A DNA stretch of 64,000 nucleotides, from NCBI GenBank assembly GCA_037953625.1, contig CM075651.1:124276501-124340500 (forward strand), given 5' to 3'. The notes under the pieces are model-generated. The model did not search any database. It had not been told where the DNA came from and was given only the letters and a program-made list of their open reading frames with translations. Each line of letters starts with the position of its first letter. Position 1 is the first letter of the stretch. This document shows, piece after piece, positions 54,846 to 64,000 of the stretch. The translations under genes and the position numbers were made by a program. The DNA comes from Crotalaria pallida (lineage: Eukaryota; Streptophyta; Magnoliopsida; Fabales; Fabaceae).

Positions 54846-57800
54846 TGTAACACCCCAAATTTTTAATCCCTGATTAATAAAAATTTAATTATTAAGTTTG
54901 TTTATAATTAATTTCTTTGTTTTAATTTTGATTAATTATGTAAGTGAAAATGCATGAAAATGATTTGAAAATCATTAATATGTGAAAATAATATTTTTGC
55001 ATATCAGTCCCTGTTTTGGGACTTAAAAATAATAATAGAAATATTTTGGAGGGAAAGGAAATAAAAATATTTATTTTTCAAATTTTAGCTGAAAGACTCG
55101 AGTCTTTCTAAAAAGACTCGAGTATTTTGCATAGTGTTGCACGAGTTAGTGCATATGGTGAGTCACACACTCGAATACCTCACGAGTTGACACGTTAGCG
55201 ACTCAGCAACACGTCCTATGACTCGTGGCACCTCGCATGAGCTCTTCCTCATTTGTTATTGACCCTTAGGGAAGAAGAATCGACCAATTCTTCAACTTTC
55301 ATACATTAAAATCGAGTTTGAAACTCAGTCAGGGTTCTAAACTTCGAGTTCTCAATTCATCTTCGTCCCTGAGTCTCCTAGAACAAATCATACACCATTT
55401 AGAAGCTCACATCCAGAGCTTTGAAAAGAATCAAAAATAGTGAGCTAAGGATGAGTGTGTGAGGAGTAGTGAGCTCTGCAAGATAGAGCTTTAAATCTGC
55501 CAAAAACCAGAATTTTGTTTGGAGCCGCCAACTTCGTGCCTTCGATTCTCTCTCATCTTTGAGAGTTAGCTCATGAGTGTTATACCATTGGAAAGCTCTC
55601 TCGACGACCTTTGATTTGATACCAAATTCGTGTGGTGAGAGTCTCTGGTTAAGAAGTTATGAACCTGTGAAGCTAGGTGCTGGAATCTGCCAAACCAAAT
55701 TTCCAGATTCAGAGATCTGACTTTGAGCTTCGATTTTGGTAAGCTCAAGCTTTCTCTTGGTCTGAAACTTGTTGGATTTCAAAGTTAGTGTTGCATAGAT
55801 GAGTTATTAACCTTTTTCCCCAATTTGTTTGCCCATTTCATTCTCCAATTCCTCTGGTTCTTACACACTGTCAAAGTGGTTCTGTTTTGAGGAGGAGCAA
55901 TGGTGCATGGTGTTCTCTTCAAAGTCTCTGCTCAAGTTTTGTTCAAACATGACCCTAAGGTATGGGGGAAGCTTGCCATTTGCTAGACTGAGGATGAAAT
56001 GCATTAGAAAGTAGGGAGAGTCACCATGAGACTCTAAGGGCATAGATTGAAATAGGAATATGGCTTGGCGGCCCCTTTGTGCTTAAAAGACATTTTGAGC
56101 AAGTTTATATGTTACATTTGTGTTGTACAAACACTGTTTTCATGCTATATGTGAGTAAATTTGATAATGCTATGTTGAGTTGCATAATATGTGGATTTTA
56201 TGCATAAATGAAAGCATGATTTGATTTACTATGAATTGATGTGATCTCTATGTTGAGACAAGTTTCAAATATGTAGACAAAGTTCTTTTGATCATTGGTT
56301 TATGTTAGAATTGGCTGGAATTGAAAATGGTATGTTAAAACCAAGTTGTAGTGTATCTGCAGTCAGAAATACTCAAGTATTTGGTAAAATACTCGAGTAT
56401 TGTCTGATGCAAGTTTCCCAGATGATCATGAAATACTCGAGTATTTTGTGAAATACTCAAGTATTCTGGGCTGTAAACTACTCAAATATTTTGTGAAACA
56501 CTCAAGTATTCTGGGTTGTAAACTACTCAAGTATTTTGTGAAATACTCGAGTATTCTGGGCAGTTTGGTACACAGTTTCATGAAATTGATGAACTACTCA
56601 AGTATTGAAGCTACCACTCGAGTCTTTTTACTATAATGTTGAGAAAATACCATTTTTAATTTAATCACTCTTATTTAAACCTAATGACACTTAAAAGGGA
56701 ATGATGTGATATTTTGTTTGATAAATATGTTATCATGTTAAACATGGAAGGTGAAATCCTTAATTGATATATTTATTGCATGTTGCAGATAATGAGATTA
56801 AAGAATAACCTTAAATGGAATGTTAGTGTGCATTCATGCATGGTGATGTGGTGATGTGGTGATGGCATATCATTTGGTCATGTTCGAGGAACATGAGGAG
56901 GGTACTCTGGGAGTACCAATTTGGTTACGACTTGCCTGTAGTCACATTTTGGTAATGTGGCCAGCATTGGTTTATGCAAACGTTGGGTATTCGTCTTGGT
57001 GATGAGATGAGCACAACGATATTGATATTATGGACCACGTTCCAGGCATAGTCGTGTGGCTTTCTTGATGACACATTTTGGTAATGTGGGCAGCATGGTG
57101 GGATGCTGTTAGGTCATGGTGACGCGACGTACCCTTTGGTAGTGTCGTTATGGATTATATTCCAAGCAGGTTCACTATACGTCCGAGGCACGTATACGGG
57201 TTGTTTGGATGGTCATGCATGAGAGCATTAGTTGGAGAATCTCAGGACTTGAGAGATAGTGTGCAAGCATCATGATATATCATTAATGAGATTGGTTATT
57301 AACTAAATTCGCTTGCTCATAAGTTGTACATATCACATGACTATTTGGTACATGTGTATATGCATTTCGATCATGAAGAATTACTTACTTGTGGATGTTA
57401 GAACTTTATTCTCATTTGATTATGCGAATGAGTATAGCTTACCTCCCTGCCCTTATTAGGTGTTGGCCAGGTACCTAGATTTTCTAGAGATCAGTGATCA
57501 TGGATGACCCATAGGACAATGAAGAGCATAGATAATTTGGGATAGGAACTCCTTGTGCAACTCTTGAAGATCCGGCCAAAAGGATGATTGGACGAAGGAC
57601 CATTGAGTAACTCTGGACGTCTCTAATTTTTGATAAAAACCATATTGTTCATGATTTGAGAGATGCATCAGAGTAAAACTTAGTTTTCATAATTTGATTA
57701 TAAATATGGTATTCATGGAATAATTATACCTGGATTTATAAATTGGTGTCTTAACTCTTGTTTTATAAATTCCAAGAATGTAAATGAACTACTTTAATAT

Positions 57801-58093
57801 ATCCCATTGACTCTGATTTTATCAGCTGAGTTCGGTACGAAAAGTTATTGTTAAAATTGATTTCCTGAGATAACCTTATATTTAAGTTATTCTCGAAAAC
57901 TATTTTGGGCTACTAGAGTTATATAAATGATTTTTGGAAATGTTTAGCAATTAAATATTCATTCTACCGAATTCAGTTCCAAATACACGACTTAAACTTG
58001 AAGTACCACACAAAAAGAAATTTTCATATTCGGATTTTTTTTCCAACATAGTGAAATGATTGAAAATCCCTTTATCAAACGATGGACGTTACA
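54846..58093 (+). mobile_element. 3' LTR of the backbone element (copy B)
   Basis: 3248 bp, TGTAACACCCC to GACGTTACA. Keeps the upstream CTCGAG pair (55097/55117, 20 apart) of which copy A lost one member, and extra palindromes near 56370-56400. Donor-like site at 55960, acceptor-like site at 57459, hairpin chain about 56895-57200. Confidence 0.92.
56364..56625 (+). repeat. CTCGAG-type paired palindromes in backbone LTR (copy B)
   Basis: Same array as 2884-3140 with one additional pair at its start. CTCAAG/CTCGAG members at 56526/56546 are 20 bases apart where copy A shows 23. Confidence 0.8.
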
Positions 58094-58227
58094 CTGTTCC
58101 CCTTTGACCAACTATATATTTCTTGGCGTCTTAGACATCACCCTCAACAATTTCTCCTTTTCTCTTCCACTTGGTTCATCATTTTGAATAATATTCTACA
58201 CATTTGAAAAACTAGGAGAACATTTTG

Positions 58228-59170
58228 GTACCCATTTCATCTTGGGTCCTTGGGGTTAGTTTTAGGTTCCGTGGGAATTTTTGGAACCCATTGCATTTTA
58301 TTTCTCATATTATAATTCTTTCTAATATAGCACAAATGAGAAATATGTCCTAAATATACAACCACAACAATTGCAAGTAATGGGTTTGGATGATGATTTG
58401 ACTTTTTGAAAATTATTTTCATGAAACTTGGAATTTCTGTCCTCACATTGAAAAATATTATTTTCAAGTACATTACTTGATTCTTGAATATCAACATCAA
58501 TTTCATTTTCACTTTCAAGCAAAGAATTTGAACAAATAAATTTTTCAATTTCATCAAATTCAAGAAATACGTCCTCAACGTGATTTTCAAGATACATGTA
58601 GTTTTCGCAAAAAATTGAGGAGCTATTTTCTAAGGACATCTCTTCATAAAAATATTTTCATTTTTCAAAATATCAATTTCATTTTCAATAAGAGACAAAT
58701 TTTGTAAAGAGTCCAAGTTTCTATTTTCTAAAGGTATCAAATCATCATACCAATCATTGTATGCATATTGCAGTATATTAGAACAAGGACTATTTGAAAT
58801 TACCTCATGAGTCATGTATTCGGATAATTCATTTTCATTTTCCATTGACTCTTCATCTGAAAGATTTGATTTCTCCAATAATGAATTCATAAAGGTTTCA
58901 AATATCCTTTCTAGATCATCCCAGTCGCATGTTGAGCTACTCCCCACACTTTCAGTTTCATCATCATAATCTTCTTCTAGGGAGTTTGTCATTTCAAGCT
59001 CTTTATCTGTTTCTAGTTGTTCCTTCTCCTTATTCCTGCATATACTTTCACTTTCATGAAGATCATTAGTAGCATAGTGAATTTGTAAAGTATTCTAGAT
59101 ATCCTTAGAACTTTCACAATCCTTAATTCTAGCATATGCATCATTATTCAAAGGATCATCACAATTTAGA
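58228..59170 (-). pseudogene. Ty1/copia gag relic, uninterrupted (copy B)
   Basis: The antisense relic is continuous here because the solo LTR is absent. From right to left: YARIKDC.SSKDI-stop-NTLQIHYATNDLHES (copia gag core with Trp to stop), the acidic frame 58992-58630 (MTNSLEEDYDDETES...), the overlapping frame 58639-58322, and the zinc-knuckle tail with GHISHLCYIRKNYN and WVPK (58590-58237). Frameshifts at the joins. No pol. Confidence 0.72.
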
Positions 59171-59419
59171 GCGTAGATACCTCAGTATTTGTTGATAATA
59201 ATCAAAAGGACTCAAGTCCCTAAGACAACCAGAGCGTAGATGAAGAATGTTAAATCAAACTTTCATAGTGATTGCTGATGAATGAAGAAACGGTTCAACG
59301 AACTGTCCACATGCATAATTTTTTTGATGTTGATAATGAAAGGATCATCACAATTTAACCGCACGACCAACACATTACTTCAATTTCCAAACCTCATTAA
59401 ATAAGGTAATAGCAGCTGA

Positions 59420-59552
59420 ATGAGTTGTTGAAGTAAAAATGTTTGCCGCATGATATAGGAGCTTTAAGTACAAACAAAGGGTGGTTGATACCCTCTGTGT
59501 GTACTTAAAGCCCCTATATAATGCAGCAAACATTCTTACCTCAACAACTCAT
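59420..59552. repeat. ~133-bp near-perfect hairpin overlapping hAT relic (copy B)
   Basis: ATGAGTTGTTGA at the left is answered by TCAACAACTCAT at the right, with about 63-base arms and a minimal loop. Seven arm positions differ, five of them transitions that become G-U pairs in a minus-strand transcript. The copia LTR remnant of copy A inserted exactly at the hairpin's left edge. Confidence 0.87.
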
Positions 59553-59870
59553 CCTGCTGTTATTACCTTATTCAATGAAGTTTGTAAATTGAAGTTAGAC
59601 GATGCTAGCCATGCAGTTAAAAGTGAAGATCATTTCATTACCAACATCAATAAAATTATGCATGAAAAGATCGATAAGTATTGGAGAAATTGTAGTATGG
59701 TTTTGGCACTTGCAGTAGTCATGGTTTTGTCGAGTTAAGTTTCACAAAAATATATGGTAATGATGCTCGTGTGTGTGTGTATCAAGATTGTGGAGGATGA
59801 AATTCATGAGCTTTTTCATGAGTATGTGGCTATCCTCCTGCCACTAACACCGATTTATGCTGCATGTTGA
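59478..59870 (+). pseudogene. hAT (BED/RICESLEEPER-like) transposase relic (copy B)
   Basis: The frame 59481-59738 contains YLKPLYNAANILTS, KSEDHFI, KIMHEKIDKYW and VLALAVVM, the plant hAT mid-region. After a frameshift, IKIVEDEIHELF, HEYV and LLPLTPIYA follow to about 59870. Fragment only. Confidence 0.8.
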
Positions 59871-61410
59871 ACATGATTAAAAAAAAGTGGTTGAGGAATA
59901 TTTGCATCATAAAGCTAGCTAAAATCCTAAATAAACAATAATTGTTTGTGCATTTACTTCTTAAATTCTTATTATCTTTGAAAATATTGTAACTATTAGT
60001 ACACATAAAACAATTATTTTTTTTATTTGAAAAAACTACAATATCCTATGCTACATGTTTTCTAAAGATTAATCAGGTGAGTTACGTATTCCAATTCATC
60101 ATCAAAATAAGATTGAATTACACATGTAATATGAAAACTTCATAAAAAAAAATTCAAACTTTCAGTAGATATTTTCTAGGTTCTTATCGATGGAGAAGAA
60201 TCTAATTTAGGTCGAATGAAGTGGTTGGGAAATTAAAGCCTGATGCCAACAAAAACAAGATAAGTGGAGCCCAAATCCAGACCCACAACTCTGAGCAGGG
60301 GTGGTAGCATGGTTGCCAACCACGGTGGTTGTTGGTGTGAGGTTGACAATTTTTATCCTATGCTCTACCAATGTGTGTGGACTCAACGACTTGTAGAAGA
60401 TGGGAATGGTGATAAAATGCAAATGATGCAGGAGTAATGAAAAAGTGGTGGTTGTTGGGGCAGCTGTGTGGGAAAAGAGCAAGAGTTATAGGAAACACAG
60501 ATAAGGTTCTATATTTATAAGAGACCAAGGTTGTGTGTGTGGTGGATTTGATAGGGTTGTGGGTAAAACACACCATACATTTGCTTAAATATATTAGAAA
60601 ATAAAAATGATACTCCTACTTTACTTTTTGAGGTTTGGAATGGAGAGGGAGATAGGAAGAAAAGATATAGATATGATTAATGATATGATTTGAAAGGAAG
60701 AAAGTGATAGAAAGGAAATTGTGATGTAAATGGGAGTGTAATATAAAAGTTGGAAGAATATAATAGACAATTTGAAAAAAATATCTTAAATAAATTTGAT
60801 ATGTTAAGCAAATTTTATATTGCTATTAATGACAATATTCTTATTTAAATTTAACATTAACGACAATTTATACCATTAAATATACAAATATTAGTATTAT
60901 TATTATTATTTCATTCCAATTATGTTATTAGAGAATTATATACTTTTATTATGTTTCCTTTAAAATACCTTTTTTCGGGAATTTAATAAAATACTATTAT
61001 GAAACTCCAACTAACAAAGATATTGAATTTTTGGTATTAACAAAGCGGTATATCTCATCACCTTATAGACAATGAACTAATCTTTTTGATGTGTTGGTTG
61101 TCCTTCTAGCAAGTGTTGTTCTCATGTATCGAATATTAGTCTTTGGTAGTTTACGATACCTAAAACTCAAACAAAATTTTACATTTCTGGACTAAATATT
61201 TGTTTGATTAAAGACAATGTAGCATTAATAAAATTCAAAATTTTATATTACTATTAATATTATTATTATTATTTATTATTATTAAATTCATACAAAAGTA
61301 TATTATTATTATGATTATTAAATTACATTTATTAATTCACCATATTTTGTAACTTTATAAAATGAGTTGATATACATTAAAAACACTGTATTGGCTTTGT
61401 TAATGACACT

Positions 61411-61415
<5 letters not shown>
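59871..61415. other. AT-rich spacer, no gene recognised (copy B)
   Basis: Duplicate of 11521-13066. ATT runs at 60893-60912 and 61250-61330. No coding pattern I can support. Confidence 0.7.

Positions 61416-61451
<36 letters not shown>
61416..61451. repeat. (TA)n microsatellite (copy B)
   Basis: Uninterrupted TA units, equivalent to 13067-13101. Confidence 0.93.
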
Positions 61452-61454
<3 letters not shown>

Positions 61455-61473
61455 GTGCAAAAGAGATGAGAAT

Positions 61474-62063
61474 GGATCCGTTTACACCAACTAAATTTAC
61501 ACCAATTTTTAAATCTAGATAGGGAAAACGGAACGAAAAAGCAAGAACCAAAACATTTGAATAGTGAAAATACAAGGACTAAAATCAAAACTCATTGGAA
61601 CTATCCTAAACCATATTTGAGTATGGGGACGAAAACCAAAATGAAACAGGAAAACAAGGACCAAAACAAAAAAAAATAACATAGTAGTGACTAATTTCAA
61701 AGAGTTCAACATTTATAGGGACCAATTTGGTATTTAAACCATATAAAATCAATTGAACCAACCTTTGGATTGAAAGTTTCTATCACGTAGATCTTCTTTA
61801 TCAAATTAAATTTGATGAAAATCTAAACTCATATAGCACTTCATTTGTATATGTTAAAATTAACATCATATATATTTTTGAAGTATTGAAAAATGCAAAT
61901 ATTTGTTTATATTTTCATTGATATTTGAATTTTCTCAAATTCGACACAAATAATCTAAATAATATATAATTATTAATTACCAAATGGAATTATATGATTT
62001 TTATGACATAAAAAGATATGAGCGAAGTAAGTTGATATAAATTAATTTGGTGTAAACTGATCC
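61474..62063. mobile_element. MITE-like element with terminal inverted repeats (copy B)
   Basis: GGATCCGTTTACACC (61474-61488) and GGTGTAAACTGATCC (62049-62063) enclose 590 bp, as in copy A. An (ATAC)n tract of about 6 units follows at 62071. Confidence 0.45.
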
Positions 62064-62700
62064 CTCCTTGTATACATACATACATACATACATATATGTA
62101 TATTAATATGAAAATTAATAATGAATTCCAAATAAAAGTCATATTTTAGTATATATTGAAATATTTAAATTAATCTAAATAAATATATCCTTAATTTACC
62201 TTGAATATTATTATCAAATTGAAAATAATGAAATTTTAGAATATTCTTATTTATGTTAATGAACATTTATAAATCAACCAAATCCATTCTTTTTTAAGTG
62301 TCTTTTCTTTCTAAGAGAAAAATACTATTCCTAATTTACTAAATTTCAGAAAATCAAGACAATATATATGATGATTTTTTTCAATTCTACAACCTTAACA
62401 GAGAGATAATAACAAGTGAAAAGGTTTTTCGTTTCGTAATTAAAGAGAAAATTATCATTACCGGAACGACCAAATCATACAAAGAGCATAGCTCCTAGCT
62501 ACCTAAACAAATGACCACCTACTAGGTTGAGTTCCATTTATGAAGGACAAAGAGCTTCCTCACCCGAACAAAAAATTGGATTAGTGAAAATCATTGTAGC
62601 CAATATTACAAAGTAAATTCCGCATTAGTTTTCTTAAGATTTTTATTACACTATAAAGACATCCTCCATCTAATCTCAGATTGAATAGGATTGAAAGTCA
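62064..62700. other. Spacer with LINE empty site (copy B)
   Basis: AT-rich, no gene recognised. Near 62293-62305 a single TTAAGTGTCTTTT marks the pre-integration site of the copy A LINE. Confidence 0.7.
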
Positions 62701-62703
62701 GCG

Positions 62704-63050
62704 ATGGCGAGGAAAAAGAGTGGAAGTTTGATAACTAGAGAGAAACTACAACAACGAAATGATTTGATTGAAACCCCATCCCGTTCAAATTCTAATCTTG
62801 GCCAAACTTGTGTTCTTACTCCAGGTGAACCTTCAAAGGTTGTTAAGAACAATCAAGACCAGTTCAGGAGAATAGTAAAGTTGAGGAACTTATTTCTATG
62901 CTTGGTTTTTCGAAGGATATTGCGCAAAGGAGGTACTAACTGAGAAGCTAAGCTCTCTGATTCAGAGTAAGCTAAGTAGTAAAATTAAAAAGAACTATTC
63001 AGCAGAAGCATGAAAAGAAAGATGTTGTTCCCAAAGTTTGAGATACATTT
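62704..63050 (+). pseudogene. Fragment of an unrecognised gene (copy B)
   Basis: The frame from ATG 62704 begins MARKKSGSLITREKLQQRN. It is broken near 62880, after which VEELISMLGFSKDIAQRRY and, in another frame, EKLSSLIQSKLSSKIKKNYS read like protein. The two copies together suggest a captured coding fragment disrupted before or soon after duplication. The downstream junction (63047-63060) is the empty site of the Tekay element. Confidence 0.35.
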
Positions 63051-63055
63051 GATAT

Positions 63056-63808
63056 TAGTAAGGTTAGAAAAGTGTTGGGATTCTGGCAAGTATACCAGAT
63101 CGTACAAGTAATATAATGATAAATAGAGTATCGTTCCCACGAGGATTAAAATTGACTCTAAAAATTCTCACCTAATTGTAGTTACTAAGTGAAACCTAAA
63201 TTTGGATTTAATTGATTTGAGAATTGTTGAATTAAAATAATTCAAAGACAAAATTGAAAATAAATAAGATTTGTTCAAGGATGAGAAAGCTTGGGAACTT
63301 GGTTTCATTGTAGGTTCCAAGAGTAATTGCTAACGAATCAACGAATTTCCTTAGTTTCGAACCAATTTTGCAAAGGTAAAGGCAGCCTAATTCCTTAAGT
63401 CAACCTTGTTTCTTAGTGATCTAATCTCTCTCAATTCCTTAAGCAGAGCCTTAAATCCCAAATCTTACCAATTAATGTTCAATCAAAATTATTAAATGGT
63501 TATCCAATTCATAGAAATATTCCTATCCCTATGCAATTGAATTGTTTGATTAAAGGTCTAAATCCTAATTCACTATTCCTTCAATTAGAATTACCAAATC
63601 ATATACGGTACCAAATTCATGATAAACAATGAAAACTTAATCAAACATGAAACTTAATGGAAAAACATTAATTCATTAAACAATAACTATGATGGTTCCA
63701 TACAAATCCACCATGTTCCCAAAACGGACTTTAGTTACACATGTTCAAAAGAGAAGAATCAAGGAGAATTAGAGAATACATAATTGAAGCCATGAATAAT
63801 ACCTCTAA
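63056..63808. other. Right edge of tandem-unit flank (copy B)
   Basis: Duplicate of 31704-32464: probable non-coding LTR-element debris with a CGTTCCCACGAGGATT segment, ending at the truncated LTR. Confidence 0.45.
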
Positions 63809-64000
63809 TTCGGCCAAAAGGATGATTGGACGAAGGACCATTGTCTAACTCTGGACGTCTCTAATTTTTGATAAAAACCATATTGTTCATGATTTGAGAG
63901 ATGCATTAGAGTAAAACTTAGTTTTCATAATTTGATAATAAATGTGGCATTCATGGAATGATTATACCTGGATTTATAAATTGGTTTCTTAACTCTTGTT
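63809..64000 (+). mobile_element. Start of the next tandem unit: truncated 5' LTR
   Basis: From CGGCCAAAAGGATGATTGG on, the sequence equals 32466-32660, after the same flank sequence. It shows a third unit begins at the window edge. Confidence 0.92.

Larger units (their letters stand above)
32465..63808. repeat. Tandem unit, copy B (complete unit, ~13.6 kb without insertions)
   Basis: The unit begins with a truncated LTR (32465-32990), continues through a decayed internal region (32991-33066, 38995-40088, 51934-54845), a full LTR (54846-58093) and a flank (58094-63808), and is followed by the next truncated LTR at 63809. Removing the copia insertion (33067-38999) and the non-autonomous gypsy insertion (40089-51938) leaves about 13.56 kb. 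That the same flank-to-LTR junction occurs at both ends shows direct tandem amplification of a segment that already contained the junction. Confidence 0.92.

Noticed and set aside
1..64000. tRNA or rRNA genes
   Set aside because: TGGTATCAGAGC strings are primer binding sites complementary to tRNA-Met ends, not tRNA genes. No A/B box pair or cloverleaf seen.

Overview
This is a plant nuclear window, almost certainly from a eudicot. It has AT-rich DNA and contains chromoviral Ty3/gypsy elements of the Tekay (Del) type, SIRE/Maximus-like Ty1/copia elements, an L1-type LINE, hAT transposase debris and MITEs. A legume is my weak guess. I see no rRNA, tRNA, CRISPR or intact host gene. It reads as nested-transposon heterochromatin.

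Layout. The backbone is a tandem repeat of about 13.6 kb, calculated after subtracting later insertions. One unit runs: truncated Tekay-type 5' LTR, decayed internal region, full 3' LTR, then about 5.7 kb of non-LTR flank. The flank holds an antisense copia gag relic, a hAT relic with a perfect-looking hairpin, a TIR element and an unknown gene fragment. The end of one unit fills 1-32464, a complete unit fills 32465-63808, and a third begins at 63809. The junction between flank and truncated LTR is the same at 32465 and 63809, so it predates the duplication.

Insertions after duplication split the copies. In the first copy: an antisense Tekay-type solo LTR (5596-9005), an antisense copia LTR remnant (9350-11070), an antisense 5'-truncated L1 (14000-16401), and an almost complete Tekay element (17160-31703) whose 3' LTR carries two further solo LTRs (27314-28908, 29961-31075). 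In the second copy: a gag-only copia element (33067-38994, TSD GATTT) and an antisense non-autonomous Tekay-like element with a 6.5 kb LTR (40089-51933, TSD GTATG), which itself holds a MULE-type MITE. For the first-copy insertions the other copy preserves the empty site.

Coding content. One nearly complete gag-pol with chromodomain (interrupted by one in-frame stop in gag), one 594-residue copia gag without pol, one LINE RT relic, and small LTR-encoded frames.

Most unusual signal. Unrelated LTR families from both Ty3/gypsy and Ty1/copia carry short palindromes of different sequence (CTCGAG, ATCGAT, ACCGGT, TTCCCAGAA) in pairs whose members lie 19-23 bases apart, mostly 20 or 21. They cluster in the same two places: just upstream of the TATA box, and in the transcribed leader (inside a putative LTR intron in the Tekay families). 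The Tekay-type LTRs also share splice donor/acceptor-like sites flanking that intron, and a covarying hairpin immediately before the polypurine tract.
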